NCBI GenBank assembly: GCA_051453625.1
Contig: JBOZIK010000001.1
Span: 148,776,028 to 148,831,767, forward strand
Length of the DNA stretch: 55,740 bases
Origin: Welwitschia mirabilis
Taxonomy: Eukaryota > Gnetophyta > Gnetopsida > Welwitschiales
Direction of reading: 5' to 3'
The translations under genes and the position numbers were made by a program. This document shows positions 23,104-33,275 of this stretch, piece after piece (the first letter of the stretch is position 1; each line of letters begins with the position of its first letter). The notes under the pieces are model-generated. The model was not told the DNA's origin. It worked only from the letters and a program-made list of their open reading frames with translations, and made no database searches.

Positions 23104-24411
23104 GAGTTTTATTTAATCTAAAATAAATCATGATGTCCTATTATAGGCATACTAGGGCAAATTTTCCCAAGAGGAGCCCTTAGTCGTGTGATATGGTAGC
23201 TATGAAAACTTCACTGGGCATCTAGTTAGCCATATTTTATGGGTTCTTGTACCTATGATAGTGGTTGTACTCCCCTTATATTGAAGATAATTATTACTTA
23301 AAGGCTATGGGATTAGTGAAATCCCTAGTATCATCAAAGGAATTACTTATTTTCTAGACTCATTGTACATATAGTGTTTTCACATAACTATTTCACTTTT
23401 TTGCATTCTAATGTCTCTTTGGAGTGTGAGTAAGTAAGTTTACTTTTGAGTATATTTTGATCTTATCATTTATTGATTATCATTATTTACTTGAGTGGTA
23501 TTTTATGAGTTTTTACATCATGTCATGCATCATTAATCATGTGATTTTATGATTTCTAACATAAAACTTTGTTATGTTAGGAATTTTGATAGGTAACAAT
23601 CTTTTTCATGTTCATAGTTATCCATTTTCAATTTTTTCCTCAGTCCTTTAACATGGCTTTTTAAAGTAATTTTCTACTTTTCATTACAAAATAGAGGATT
23701 TGATCATCTAATGGTTTTCTTCTTGTTATTTTTACTTTTGCTTAAGGTCTTTTATCCATAGGAGTTAGCTTTCTTCAACACTTTTAACAAATGATAATGA
23801 TACTTTCTATTTTCATTTCTTTATGAGTTTAGCACATCCACTTGCTATTGTTACATGTTTAATGCGTTTATGCATATTTGAGGATTTTTTTAAGCATTAA
23901 TTCTTTCTACTTAGTGTATTATCATGAGCCTATCCTTTTTTTTCCCCTTGAGTGTCTTTCACATTCAACTCCTTTTTCATGATTTTCTTTTTTGATGATG
24001 ATTCTTCATTTTTATGCATTTTTTGGATTTTATGATGACTTTTTAAGGCTTTAATATTTCTATCATTGATTTATTGACCCTACCTAGACTCCATAATTTT
24101 GCCAAATCCTTAGTTTTTGAGCATTATTCCATGTTCGATGTCTGGATAATAGGCTAGGCAAAAATAGTATTTCTTATACTATTGTAACACAAGACATATT
24201 GATTGACCTATGAAGGGGCACAATAATTAGGATGATAGCATTAGTACTCATCTTACAGTGGTAATACATAAGTTTACTAGTTGTTAATATTTGATTATGC
24301 ATAATACAAATTTATGAACTTAACTTACATTTTTCTAGTTACTATTTATCATAGCTAATTTGGTTTGTAATTTATAGTTTATCACTTACTTTATTAGGAA
24401 CTGACAAGGCT
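22050..24411 (+). other. 3' non-coding region of an Athila-like element with a purine-rich block
   Basis: No recognised coding sequence. It ends in a polypurine tract followed by an LTR, so at least its right part is the 3' internal region of an Athila-like element. The last few hundred bases resemble the stretch upstream of the LTR at 38085. It includes a G-rich and (AG)n block. Confidence 0.5.
22951..23106 (+). repeat. G-rich purine tract and (AG)25 microsatellite
   Basis: About 150 bases of nearly pure purine on the plus strand, G-rich to 23050 and then (AG)25 at 23051-23100. The long open frames on both strands here (Gly/Arg/Glu or Leu/Ser/Pro only) are artefacts of the repeat. Confidence 0.95.
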
Positions 24412-24420
24412 AAGTGGGGG
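24412..24420 (+). other. polypurine tract
   Basis: AAGTGGGGG, preceded by CTGACAAGGCT, directly before the LTR start. The same arrangement (AAGTGGAGGG after CTGATAAGGCT) occurs at 38074. Confidence 0.7.
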
Positions 24421-24427
24421 TCTATTT

Positions 24428-25695
24428 TGTGATGCTAAATTATATATATTTGATGGGATATTTTGAGTATTTTTGTAGGACATTTAGATAGGATTAGATG
24501 AAATTCTAATGGTTATGGAGAGTCAATGAGATGATCATAAAAACATGTAATTTGGACATATTTGGAGGTGCATTAGGTAGATTCTAACACTTATGACCTT
24601 AATAAGAAGACCAATGATAAAAGAGGCTAATTTCTCCTAGATGAAAGCTTTAAGAAGTCTATCATCTCTTATGTATTCTAGATGACATCTTTGATGATAC
24701 TGATGATGACATAAACTAAATTTATGGGGATGACTATAGGGATATAAACTAATGGGTCATTTTTTATTTGTGGGAATCGTGATCATTTTCACTCTAATGA
24801 TAAATAATATAATAACTTTTTATATGAACAAATTGAATTATCTTTATCATGGGGTCATGTACCCCTTGTGGATTGCTAGGATTTCATCTTGAGCTTCTAG
24901 GTTTTGCTTTCAAAATATTCAATGTAAAATTATAAATACCCCTTTTCCCTTTACTTCCAATTTGCTCTTTTCTACTAGAAAGTCTTGTGGTTGGAGATTA
25001 AAGTAAATGAGATTCATCCATATCTACAAAAAGAAGTATTCCTTAGCATTAACTGAGTAGCTTGTATTGAAGTATTGCTACATTGTAAGTGGATGATGGA
25101 TTTATTCAAAGGTTAGTATATAGACTATTTTACTTATATTATGAGAATATCCCTTATGATATAAGTTTATTATGATTTCATAATAGCTTTATAGTTGATT
25201 TAGATTATAAGGGTAACGATTGTTAAAGTTGACATTATTAGTGTAGATCATTTATTTCATTTCATTTCATATTTCATTTTCATAGTTTCATTTACCTATA
25301 TTTTATTTGATGTAATATATAGCTTATATTGGCTAGGATTAAGTGGCATTCCCCCCTTAATTGGTCTAAGTTAGAAAGGCTAACCTTTATGACAGTAAAA
25401 TTATTAATCAAATAGATTTATTAGTTAAGTTCTTGCATTTTCATTTCATCTATAAGCAATATATTATAATTCATCTTGCATTACAATTACATTATTTTTA
25501 CTTTTATTTACTTAAAAGAAAAAGACAAAAAATACTTTGCTAAGTTAATTCTATAAGTTCTAGCCCTAGGGCCTTTAATAGATTACAACATTTGAATTAA
25601 TTCTCATATGTACTAGTATGTGTTTTTTTCGCAAGGGTTTGTGATTAATAGATTTTACTTATGGACTTTAAATTTCATAAAATCACACCACCACA
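24428..25695 (+). repeat. Athila-like 3' LTR, copy 1
   Basis: It starts TGTGATGC after the purine tract, has the family signature TTTGATGGGATATTTTGAGT at about 24450, and ends CACCACAA. It is collinear with the LTR at 38085-39550 along its length, and a further copy is inverted at 39917-41130. A TATA box is present near 24931. The right edge is sharply defined because minus-strand copia RT coding resumes at the next base. Confidence 0.8.
24931..24938 (+). promoter_or_regulatory. LTR TATA box
   Basis: TATAAATA followed by ACCCC, in the middle of LTR copy 1. The corresponding position in the copy at 38085 reads AATAAATATCC, so that copy has lost it. Confidence 0.45.
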
Positions 25696-27460
25696 ATCCA
25701 ATGTTAATCATTATTAGCTTCTTTGATTGTTTTGGGTTCAACCTATGAAATAAGCTATAAAAACATAAAATTCTTTAGTATAAATTCTAGTTTTAATACC
25801 ATGATATGGACTACCTATTATACTACTGGTACAGTGACTTCTTTTCAACTTGATCATGTTTAAAATATTTTCTTTATCTATATCTTCTTCTTTTTCCTCC
25901 TCACTAGCTGATTAAACTTGAAGATGGCTAAATGATTGATCAATCTATATGAAAATATAATCATCTTATACATGCATATAAGTTGCATTAATATCATTTA
26001 TTTTAACATTTATAGTTTTCTCAACTACATAAGGTCTATTATTGAACACTCAGTATACTTTATTAAACATAAAATATCCTAGAAAAATTCCATCACTAAC
26101 TTTAAATAAAACATCCTTAAATTATGATTTTAGTTAAAATAAAATACTTTAACTCAAAGATGGAAAAATAAGTTATGGATGATTCCTACCAAACCAAAAC
26201 TTATGAGATATTTTAGAATTAAACTATGTTACTAGAATTCAATTGAAATGTAGCATGCTATATTAATGTCTTTTATTCAAAAGTTATAACGTATAAATTT
26301 ATCATGAATCATTATTCTAGAAATTCCATTAATTACTCTATTCTTCCTTTTAGTTAATTCATTTTATTGGGGGGTTTTTAGTGTAGAGAATTAATAGAGG
26401 ATGATAAAATGTTCATAAAATACTTTAAACCTTATATTGTTATATTTGATATCATTATCACTTATTATTATCTTTATCTTATATCCTTTTTAATTATGTA
26501 ACATATACCCTACTTAGAGAAAATATTAAATGCCTTATCCTTAATTGCAAGAAAGGATACCCATATTAAAATGAAAGAAATCATCAAGAATAGTTAAATA
26601 ATATCTTTTTTACTAAGAATATATATATATGAAGGATAAAAAATGTCAAGATGTAAAAGATCTAAAGGATGTTAAGCGGTGATAGTACTTTTCTTATAAA
26701 ATGTTAATCTTATTTTCTTTCCCTTCTGGCATTCTTTGCAAACTTGATTATCAATGCTTTTTAACTTAGGAAACCCTCTTATCATTTCTTTTATAGATAA
26801 TATTTTGAAAAACCCCTTGTTTACATGTTTAAGTGTTTTTTCTCATAGCTCTATTTCACTGGTTTTTCTTAATAAATACTTGGTTTCCTTATTAGAAATA
26901 TTCAATAGAGTAGTAACATAGACATTTGATTTTATAATACTAGAAAATAAAACTTTTGTTGAATTTTATTCTGTAATGATATAATCATCTTTTGTAAAAG
27001 CAAAAAAAATTGTATTACATAATTTACTAAAACTTAAAAGGTTATGTTGCAAGCCTTTTACAAAGAACAAATGTTTTTTCTCTAGTAGATTAGCTCCTCT
27101 AATGGTTCCAATACTTTTGATAGGCACATATATGTTATCTTTAAATGTTACCACTCCCTTGCCTTATTCCACTAAGGTAGTGAAGTTGGATTTATCTCTA
27201 GTCATGTGCCTTGAATATCCATAGTCAACATACTAGACATGATTCTTTACTACTCTTCATGAAAGTTGTATATAAGTATTAGTTTTAATTTTTGTACTCA
27301 TACTTTCCTTTGTTTTTCATATAGAAAACATTATCTAATATTCTAATCCTTTTAGCATTATTAAGGTAATACTTTTCTTTGGATTTCATTGGATAATTAT
27401 ATTGATATTAATCTCATTTATGGAAATAATAGCAAATACTGTTATTTGTAAACACTAAAT
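25696..27460 (-). pseudogene. second copia element: zinc knuckle, PR, pre-IN, IN, RT start
   Basis: Minus strand, from high to low coordinates: degenerate zinc knuckle (near 27380-27440); protease block YSRHMTRDKSNF with DYG at 27218-27226 in place of DSG; pre-integrase (26966-27154, GLQHNLLSFSKLCN); CKECQKGKKIRLTF (about 26710); LLHLDIF (integrase start); the integrase C-terminal VFNNRPYVVEKTINV block (about 26040); and the RT N-terminal NPKTIKEANND (about 25710-25745). It stops at the LTR edge, so the RT was split by the gypsy insertion. Stops are frequent. The rest of the RT should lie to the left of that gypsy element, but I could not find it. Confidence 0.8.
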
Positions 27461-28000
27461 TATTATATCTTGATTCATAATTCCATTTATCAAAAAATAG
27501 AGGCTAAAAGAACTAGTGGAGGCTTTACTATGATCCAAACCATTTTTCTAATTTGAGCTTCCACATCACCAAAAAATGATATTCAATGTCTCCTTTATGA
27601 TCATGAATTTGTGGTCATGAATTTATAATACAAATATTAATAGCTTTTTTGAAAAGAAAATACTTCATGAAAGGATAAATTAATCCTATTACTTATTCTA
27701 GTTTAGTATAGATGTCTTCAAACATATAGATATATTTTGTCTATTAGTTTGGCCTTTAGCATAATTTTCTTCATTGTAATAAATAGCTTAGACCTATGAT
27801 TTAAAAACTAGTTAGCATAAATATTTTTAAATCTATAGATGCCTTCATCATAGATGTCTTTAAGAGTGTATATGTCTTCCCCACATACATATTTCATTCT
27901 ATATATGTCTTTAGTTAATGGATTAGGCATTTTTAATTTTGAGATGAAATTTTCATGAGATATCATCTTGAGCTTCTGACATCAACTTATGTTTTTCATG
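27461..28000 (-). other. probable gag of the second copia element, heavily decayed
   Basis: It lies in the place expected for gag, upstream of the zinc knuckle on the minus strand. I see no clear domain motif, only short Lys/Ile-rich open fragments. Called by position alone. Confidence 0.3.
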
Positions 28001-28330
28001 ATTAGATTTTCTTTACATTAACATGTCTACTTAATAGCACATAATATTTGACAAGTGAAATCACCAAAAATATATTTTTACCAATATGTTTAGTAAGCTA
28101 CATTAGGGATATATATGATTGTTGATAATGTAGCATTGGATCCTTCTTACACAATATGTTAAATATATTAAAAGGGGTTATTATAACACTAAATGATTAA
28201 TGGGATTAAATGCTTAAAACTTGGATGCCCATAAAAGAAGAAGTGAAAGGAATGAAATTAATGTGGGATTGAAGAAATATTGTGTTTTCTTATTTTAATA
28301 ATTAAGTTTAACATTTTTTAATTAGTTATT
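28000..28330. repeat. dispersed repeat, copy A (other copy at 42120-42340)
   Basis: The segment around 28095-28260 matches 42145-42300: CTACATTAGG, then AATGTAGCATTG about 30 bp later, then similar A/T-rich blocks in the same order. It contains a short inverted repeat (CTACATT / AATGTAG). It may be the edge of a copia LTR or a small DNA transposon; identity unknown. Confidence 0.45.
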
Positions 28331-29020
28331 ACTTTGAAATAATTTACTATATTAGAATTTTCTTAATCTTGATAAAGGATCCATCAAAATTATGTAAATA
28401 AATAAAGATCATTAGCTTGTATTTTCATCTTATCTCATTTATTCATAGAATGCATAATAGGATTTTTTTTCACTTTCATTCATTTGTTTAATCACATTTT
28501 TACACACTTTCATGATTTATTATAAGATATAATCCTTTAAGTTTTATTTCTATAGAAAGTAAACTACTAAATACATTTTGTTTTCTATGATTTAACCCTT
28601 CTATCCATGTATAGATCTAAGGAAAATTAATCTAAACTATTAATGAGATATTGTCATCTAATCATAATAATTTTAACTACTTTCTATAAAACCTATGATT
28701 TCCCAACTTACTGCATCAAGTACTTGTTTTTCCTATGATAATCATGCTATCGTAACATTTATCTAATTCAGTTGAGATATATCTTAGAGTTAAACTGATG
28801 CCATCATCTGATCTCATTAATGTCACTATTATTCTATTCTTCTATGCATTTAATTTTCTCATACGATACTATCTAGCTATCCTATCAATTTCCAGATCAT
28901 TAGTAAGAACCATTTTATTGAAAAAATCTAGTTGTTATTCTTCCACTTTATTTCTCATTTTTATTTCTCTTTCATTTTTTATTCCTTTTTCTTTTAATGT
29001 ATTCTATTATTTTAGGCCAT
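28331..29020. other. unassigned
   Basis: No recognised domain or repeat. The plus-strand ORF at 28798-29025 is hydrophobic and Ser/Phe-rich, as expected from T-rich DNA by chance. I do not call it a gene. Confidence 0.4.
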
Positions 29021-29764
29021 CATGAATGGAAGTGTAGGTGCCTTTTTGGAGGGAGACATCTTTACATCATTCATTATCTTATTTACATGCTTTTATCTTG
29101 ATAAGTTTTAAGAAAGAAATTGGAATTATTTTCTCAAAGAAGATGTTACCTTTTACTTTTTAAAGGTTGTTCTGGAGTTGTATAAGAATGTAATAATTGA
29201 TGAAGATGATTCTTGGGTAATACACTCCTCTATTTGATACACTTCATTTGTAATTTTTTTAAATGATGTAGAATCCTTATTAGGAGCAGAGTATAATGAT
29301 AGTTTTCTTACATGCTTACTAATCCCTTAGCTATGATTGTCCCACTCTTAATATTAATTATGCACCTAATAATGAAGGAGTCCTACTTTGCAAATACTTT
29401 TACAAAAAATAACTTTCATTCTCTAAGTTTATTATTTGAAATGTTTTACCCACCTCTTATGTAATGTATGTCTATAGTAATCATCAAGATATAATTAGAA
29501 TTATCTAAGGTAGTAAACCTTTTAATATTTTCAAATGTCTTTTTAATAGTATAGTTAATAATATGAGCCACAAGACTAATCTTCCTCTACCTTTCTTAGT
29601 TTTAAACTTTGTTTATAATGTCTTAGCTTACACCGTAGACTATAAGGGATGAGATAAAATCTTCATTCAAATCATCACCCTTAGAAAGATTACTCAACTT
29701 GGGAAGTATAAGAATTAAGATTGAATTCCAAGGGGTTTCATAAAAATTCAAAAAAAGGAATAAA

Positions 29765-30066
29765 GAACTCTTTTTTCCCCTCATGTTCCTCCTTCTGTGT
29801 ACTCTTCCCCCGTCATAAGAAGAAAGGGAAATGCTTCCATAGGTGAAACTTCTAATACCTCTTATNNNNNNNNNNNNNNNNNNNNNNNNNNNNNNNNNNN
29901 NNNNNNNNNNNNNNNNNNNNNNNNNNNNNNNNNNNNNNNNNNNNNNNNNNNNNNNNNNNNNNNNNGAACTCTTTTTTCCCCTCATGTTCCTCCTTCTTTG
30001 TACTCTTCACCCGTCATAAGAAGAAAGGGAAATGCTTCCATAGGTGAAACTTCTCATACCTCTTAT
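29765..30066 (+). repeat. 101-bp near-identical duplicate on both sides of a gap
   Basis: 29765-29865 and 29966-30066 are both 101 bp and differ at only three positions. One ends exactly where the N run begins, and the other begins exactly where it ends. This is probably one locus represented twice by unmerged contig ends. Confidence 0.95.
29866..29965. other. assembly gap, exactly 100 N
   Basis: A run of 100 N between two near-identical 101-bp copies. Confidence 0.99.
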
Positions 30067-30200
30067 TCTCCACCTTCTTCTGCTTCTCTTTCTACCACTC
30101 ATAAACATTTCTCTACTATTTTAAGTAATATCTTTTAGAAGAAGTCTAAAGTTTTAGAGAAATTGAATAAAAAAATTATTGTAAAAGATCCAAAAAATTA

Positions 30201-30710
30201 NNNNNNNNNNNNNNNNNNNNNNNNNNNNNNNNNNNNNNNNNNNNNNNNNNNNNNNNNNNNNNNNNNNNNNNNNNNNNNNNNNNNNNNNNNNNNNNNNNNN
30301 NNNNNNNNNNNNNNNNNNNNNNNNNNNNNNNNNNNNNNNNNNNNNNNNNNNNNNNNNNNNNNNNNNNNNNNNNNNNNNNNNNNNNNNNNNNNNNNNNNNN
30401 NNNNNNNNNNNNNNNNNNNNNNNNNNNNNNNNNNNNNNNNNNNNNNNNNNNNNNNNNNNNNNNNNNNNNNNNNNNNNNNNNNNNNNNNNNNNNNNNNNNN
30501 NNNNNNNNNNNNNNNNNNNNNNNNNNNNNNNNNNNNNNNNNNNNNNNNNNNNNNNNNNNNNNNNNNNNNNNNNNNNNNNNNNNNNNNNNNNNNNNNNNNN
30601 NNNNNNNNNNNNNNNNNNNNNNNNNNNNNNNNNNNNNNNNNNNNNNNNNNNNNNNNNNNNNNNNNNNNNNNNNNNNNNNNNNNNNNNNNNNNNNNNNNNN
30701 NNNNNNNNNN
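30201..30710. other. assembly gap, 510 N
   Basis: A run of 510 N ending at a long (CT)n microsatellite, which probably caused the assembly break. Confidence 0.99.
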
Positions 30711-30783
<73 letters not shown>

Positions 30784-30860
30784 TCACTTCACACACACTC
30801 ACACACTCTCTCTCTCTCACATACTCTCTATCATACACACACAATGTCTCTCTCATACAC
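30711..30860 (+). repeat. compound (CT)n(CA)n microsatellite
   Basis: (CT)26 from 30711, then about ten CA units to about 30782, then mixed CA/CT to 30860. The left end is lost in the gap, so the true CT length is unknown. Ser/Leu/His or Arg/Glu repeat peptides in this stretch are artefacts. Confidence 0.95.
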
Positions 30861-31713
30861 TCTTCTTCATCTACATTTTCTAGTTATAATAGTTGCATTA
30901 TACTTGCATCTTGCTTTATTATAACCTTTTTTGAGTTTAATATAAAATTAATGTGAAGTTTTATTTTCAAAATACTATATTTTATTATAAATTTCCATGC
31001 AACGTAAAACATTCTAAGTTATTAATTAGTCTTAAAACATAAGAATTGATGTCCAAATTTCAATAGAGCTAGCATCATTGCCCTATTTTATGTAAACATA
31101 TTTTCATTTTTTACAAGATGCTCTTGATCACATTTATGATATTTTTAGAACTTAGATTTTTATTATAACATTATAAAAATAGATTAATTCATATTCATCT
31201 TTTACATTTTCATGTTGAAATAATCACAATTTTCCCTTTCTTTTCTATACTTTTTAAGTAAATTTTGAATTTTGCATCTACATATTTTGGATTTAAAACT
31301 TTAATTTATCATAACTGAAGTTTCTATTTTTAGTTTTTCATTTACATTAGTTTGCACATTATCATTTCTAGTTTAGTCACTTCTATACAACTTTGCTTTC
31401 TAGTTATTTCGTTTTCCACCTCATTTAGACCAGATTAGCACATGCATCATTCATTCCTTATTGTATCTATATTTAAATATTTTATCTTAAAGAACTTGAG
31501 TGCAAAGATAAACTTAGTGAGATGGAGGGACATTTGCACTTAAAGTAATTAAGTTTTATGATCTATATTTAAAGTGTAATTTCGGAGTACATTAGCCAAA
31601 TGTTTTCCACTATACCCTTTATCTTCTCATACTTGATAGAATTAATTTACAACTTTTGACATGTTATTTAATGTTTTGTCACAACTTTTTACTAATGAAT
31701 CAGAAACCGATTA
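30861..31713. other. unassigned, likely 3' internal region of a Tat-like element
   Basis: AT-rich with no coding signal. It ends in a G-rich purine tract next to an LTR-like start, so it may be the 3' untranslated region of that element. Confidence 0.35.
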
Positions 31714-31722
31714 GTTGGGGGG
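31714..31722 (+). other. polypurine tract of a Tat-like element
   Basis: GTTGGGGGG directly before TTTGATAACAC, the position expected for a polypurine tract at an LTR edge. Confidence 0.5.
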
Positions 31723-31724
31723 TT

Positions 31725-33248
31725 TGATAACACTTAAAAATTGAAATTTATGTCAAGGAATTAGGGCATTATTAGTGATTTTAATTAATAATTATAATAG
31801 TTATATGAATTTCTTTGATGTAATTCCATAAAAATCTTGTTTCACTATTAACATGTTTAAACAATTTATTTTATAAGAGAAATGTAACATCAGGAGCGTC
31901 ATGATAGAACATTAAGTTGTGTGGATCATACTTGATGGTGATGGTAGTCATAGGCATAATAACACTAGTTTCTTAGAGAAAACCATTACTATACTTATGT
32001 TTTAAAATTCTTTTATATTTGCAATTCATTCTCATAATTTTTGCAAATAGAAGATACATGAGGAATATTTTTTAAGAATAATCTTCTAATTTGACCCCAT
32101 GACTAAATAATTGTTTTATGTACTTTTGCTTATTCCTTTGAATGACCCCATTAAATCTTAGAAGTCCTAATTAAAAACCTAATTAATTCCTAGAAATACC
32201 CTTTCTAACATTATTTAATAGGAGAAATTTTATTTTGATATTTTAAACGATTGAACATTTAGTTATAAGTTTTTTTTCTAAGCCTTCCATGGTGATAAGA
32301 TAGCTAATAAGCTAGCATGATGCTTCTTGATTTAGCATGAGTGTAGTTTTCTATTGTATGCTTTAATTATTATAATATTAATGTACTACATGTTCTTGGT
32401 GCATTAGTTTAATATTAACTTATGAATGTCATAATTGTTTTGCTTAGAATTGGTTGAATCATGCTCTTCCTTTAAGATTTGATTTGGTCATTTTCCTTTT
32501 CATCTTAGCTTGCATGACATGAACTTTTATTTGATGTGTTTTGGGAGACCATAATTTTCATGCTTATTTTATTCTTATCATGAAATATATATGGCTTTAA
32601 TATATTAACCTCATGTCTAGAATAAATACGATTATGCCTTTATGCTTGAGCCTAGATTAATGAAATACTTGGGACCATAGTAAACTATATCATTATGAAT
32701 GAGATGAAATTAAAGCTACATTCTTTTATTATAAGTACTTATGTTTCTCATTAAAGTTATCATGTTATTTTGAATGTTACGTTACATTCCTAGCTCTTTA
32801 AATATCATTAAAATATCCACTACTTTCTTTTTTTTAATGCTTATTTTAGTGATATCTTTCATCATCTATCTCTAAAAACAATGACATTAGGACCATACTA
32901 CAAATAAAAGTTCTAGTATTATTGGTAAAAGTTGGGTTTGGCCATGCATGATTTGTCTCTTTAGGATGATCTTATGAATTATCATATATTAATGACAGAT
33001 ACAAAAGTATCCAAATTTTGCCATAAATGCTAGGCCCTAAAGCTCATTCATTTTCATATATTATTAATCATAGTTCATTAAAAATATCGATTATTGATTT
33101 ATCATTTTATTATGATTTTATTACAATTTAGATGCTCTTATATTACTATGTTTACCTCAAATATCCCAAAGGTATAGTAATACATGGTTGTTACTAAGTT
33201 TATTTTATTGATGTTTACCTTTATAATATAATAAATAGATTCTAGACA
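31725..33248 (+). repeat. Tat-type LTR (TGATAACAC...)
   Basis: It begins TGATAACACTTAAAAATTG, the style of start seen in plant Tat-lineage LTRs. It is followed by a primer-binding-like site and contains no coding sequence. About 1.5 kb. Unusually, it has a purine tract on its left and a primer site on its right. The edges are inferred from those two signals, not from a matching partner LTR. Confidence 0.5.
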
Positions 33249-33254
33249 AATAGA

Positions 33255-33275
33255 TTTTAGCGCTATTACTAGGGA
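33255..33275 (+). other. decayed primer-binding site (GGCGCC type)
   Basis: TTTTAGCGCTATTACTAGGGA. Restoring C-to-T and G-to-A changes gives the TTGGCGCCGTTGCCGGGGA site used by Athila/Tat-like plant elements. Related decayed sites occur at 44492 and 46113, and on the minus strand at 39898. Confidence 0.65.

Larger units (their letters stand above)
29020..30140 (+). pseudogene. remnant resembling the plant transposon protein domain of gypsy elements
   Basis: Plus-strand translation near 29110-29290 gives RNWNYFLKEDVTF, then LELYKNVIIDEDDSW, then VESLLGAEYND. This resembles the REFYANL...D-x-x-W-V...LLG-x-x-Y pattern of the 'putative plant transposon protein' domain found in Athila/Tat-like elements. 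It is followed near 29640-29690 by DEIKSSFKSSPLERLLNLGS and then a Ser/Pro-rich basic tail (29797-30138). Several stops are present, and a gap with duplicated flanks lies in the tail. The similarity is from memory of the family and moderate at best. Confidence 0.35.

Noticed and set aside
22879-23131. Gly/Arg/Glu-rich and Leu/Ser/Pro-rich ORFs on both strands
   Set aside because: Low-complexity translations of the purine tract and (AG)n repeat.
28798-29025. 75-aa hydrophobic ORF that could suggest a membrane protein
   Set aside because: Phe/Ile/Ser bias is what T-rich DNA gives by chance; no motif and no supporting context.
30154-30924. ORFs of 209-253 aa
   Set aside because: Mostly N residues plus CT/CA microsatellite; no protein content.
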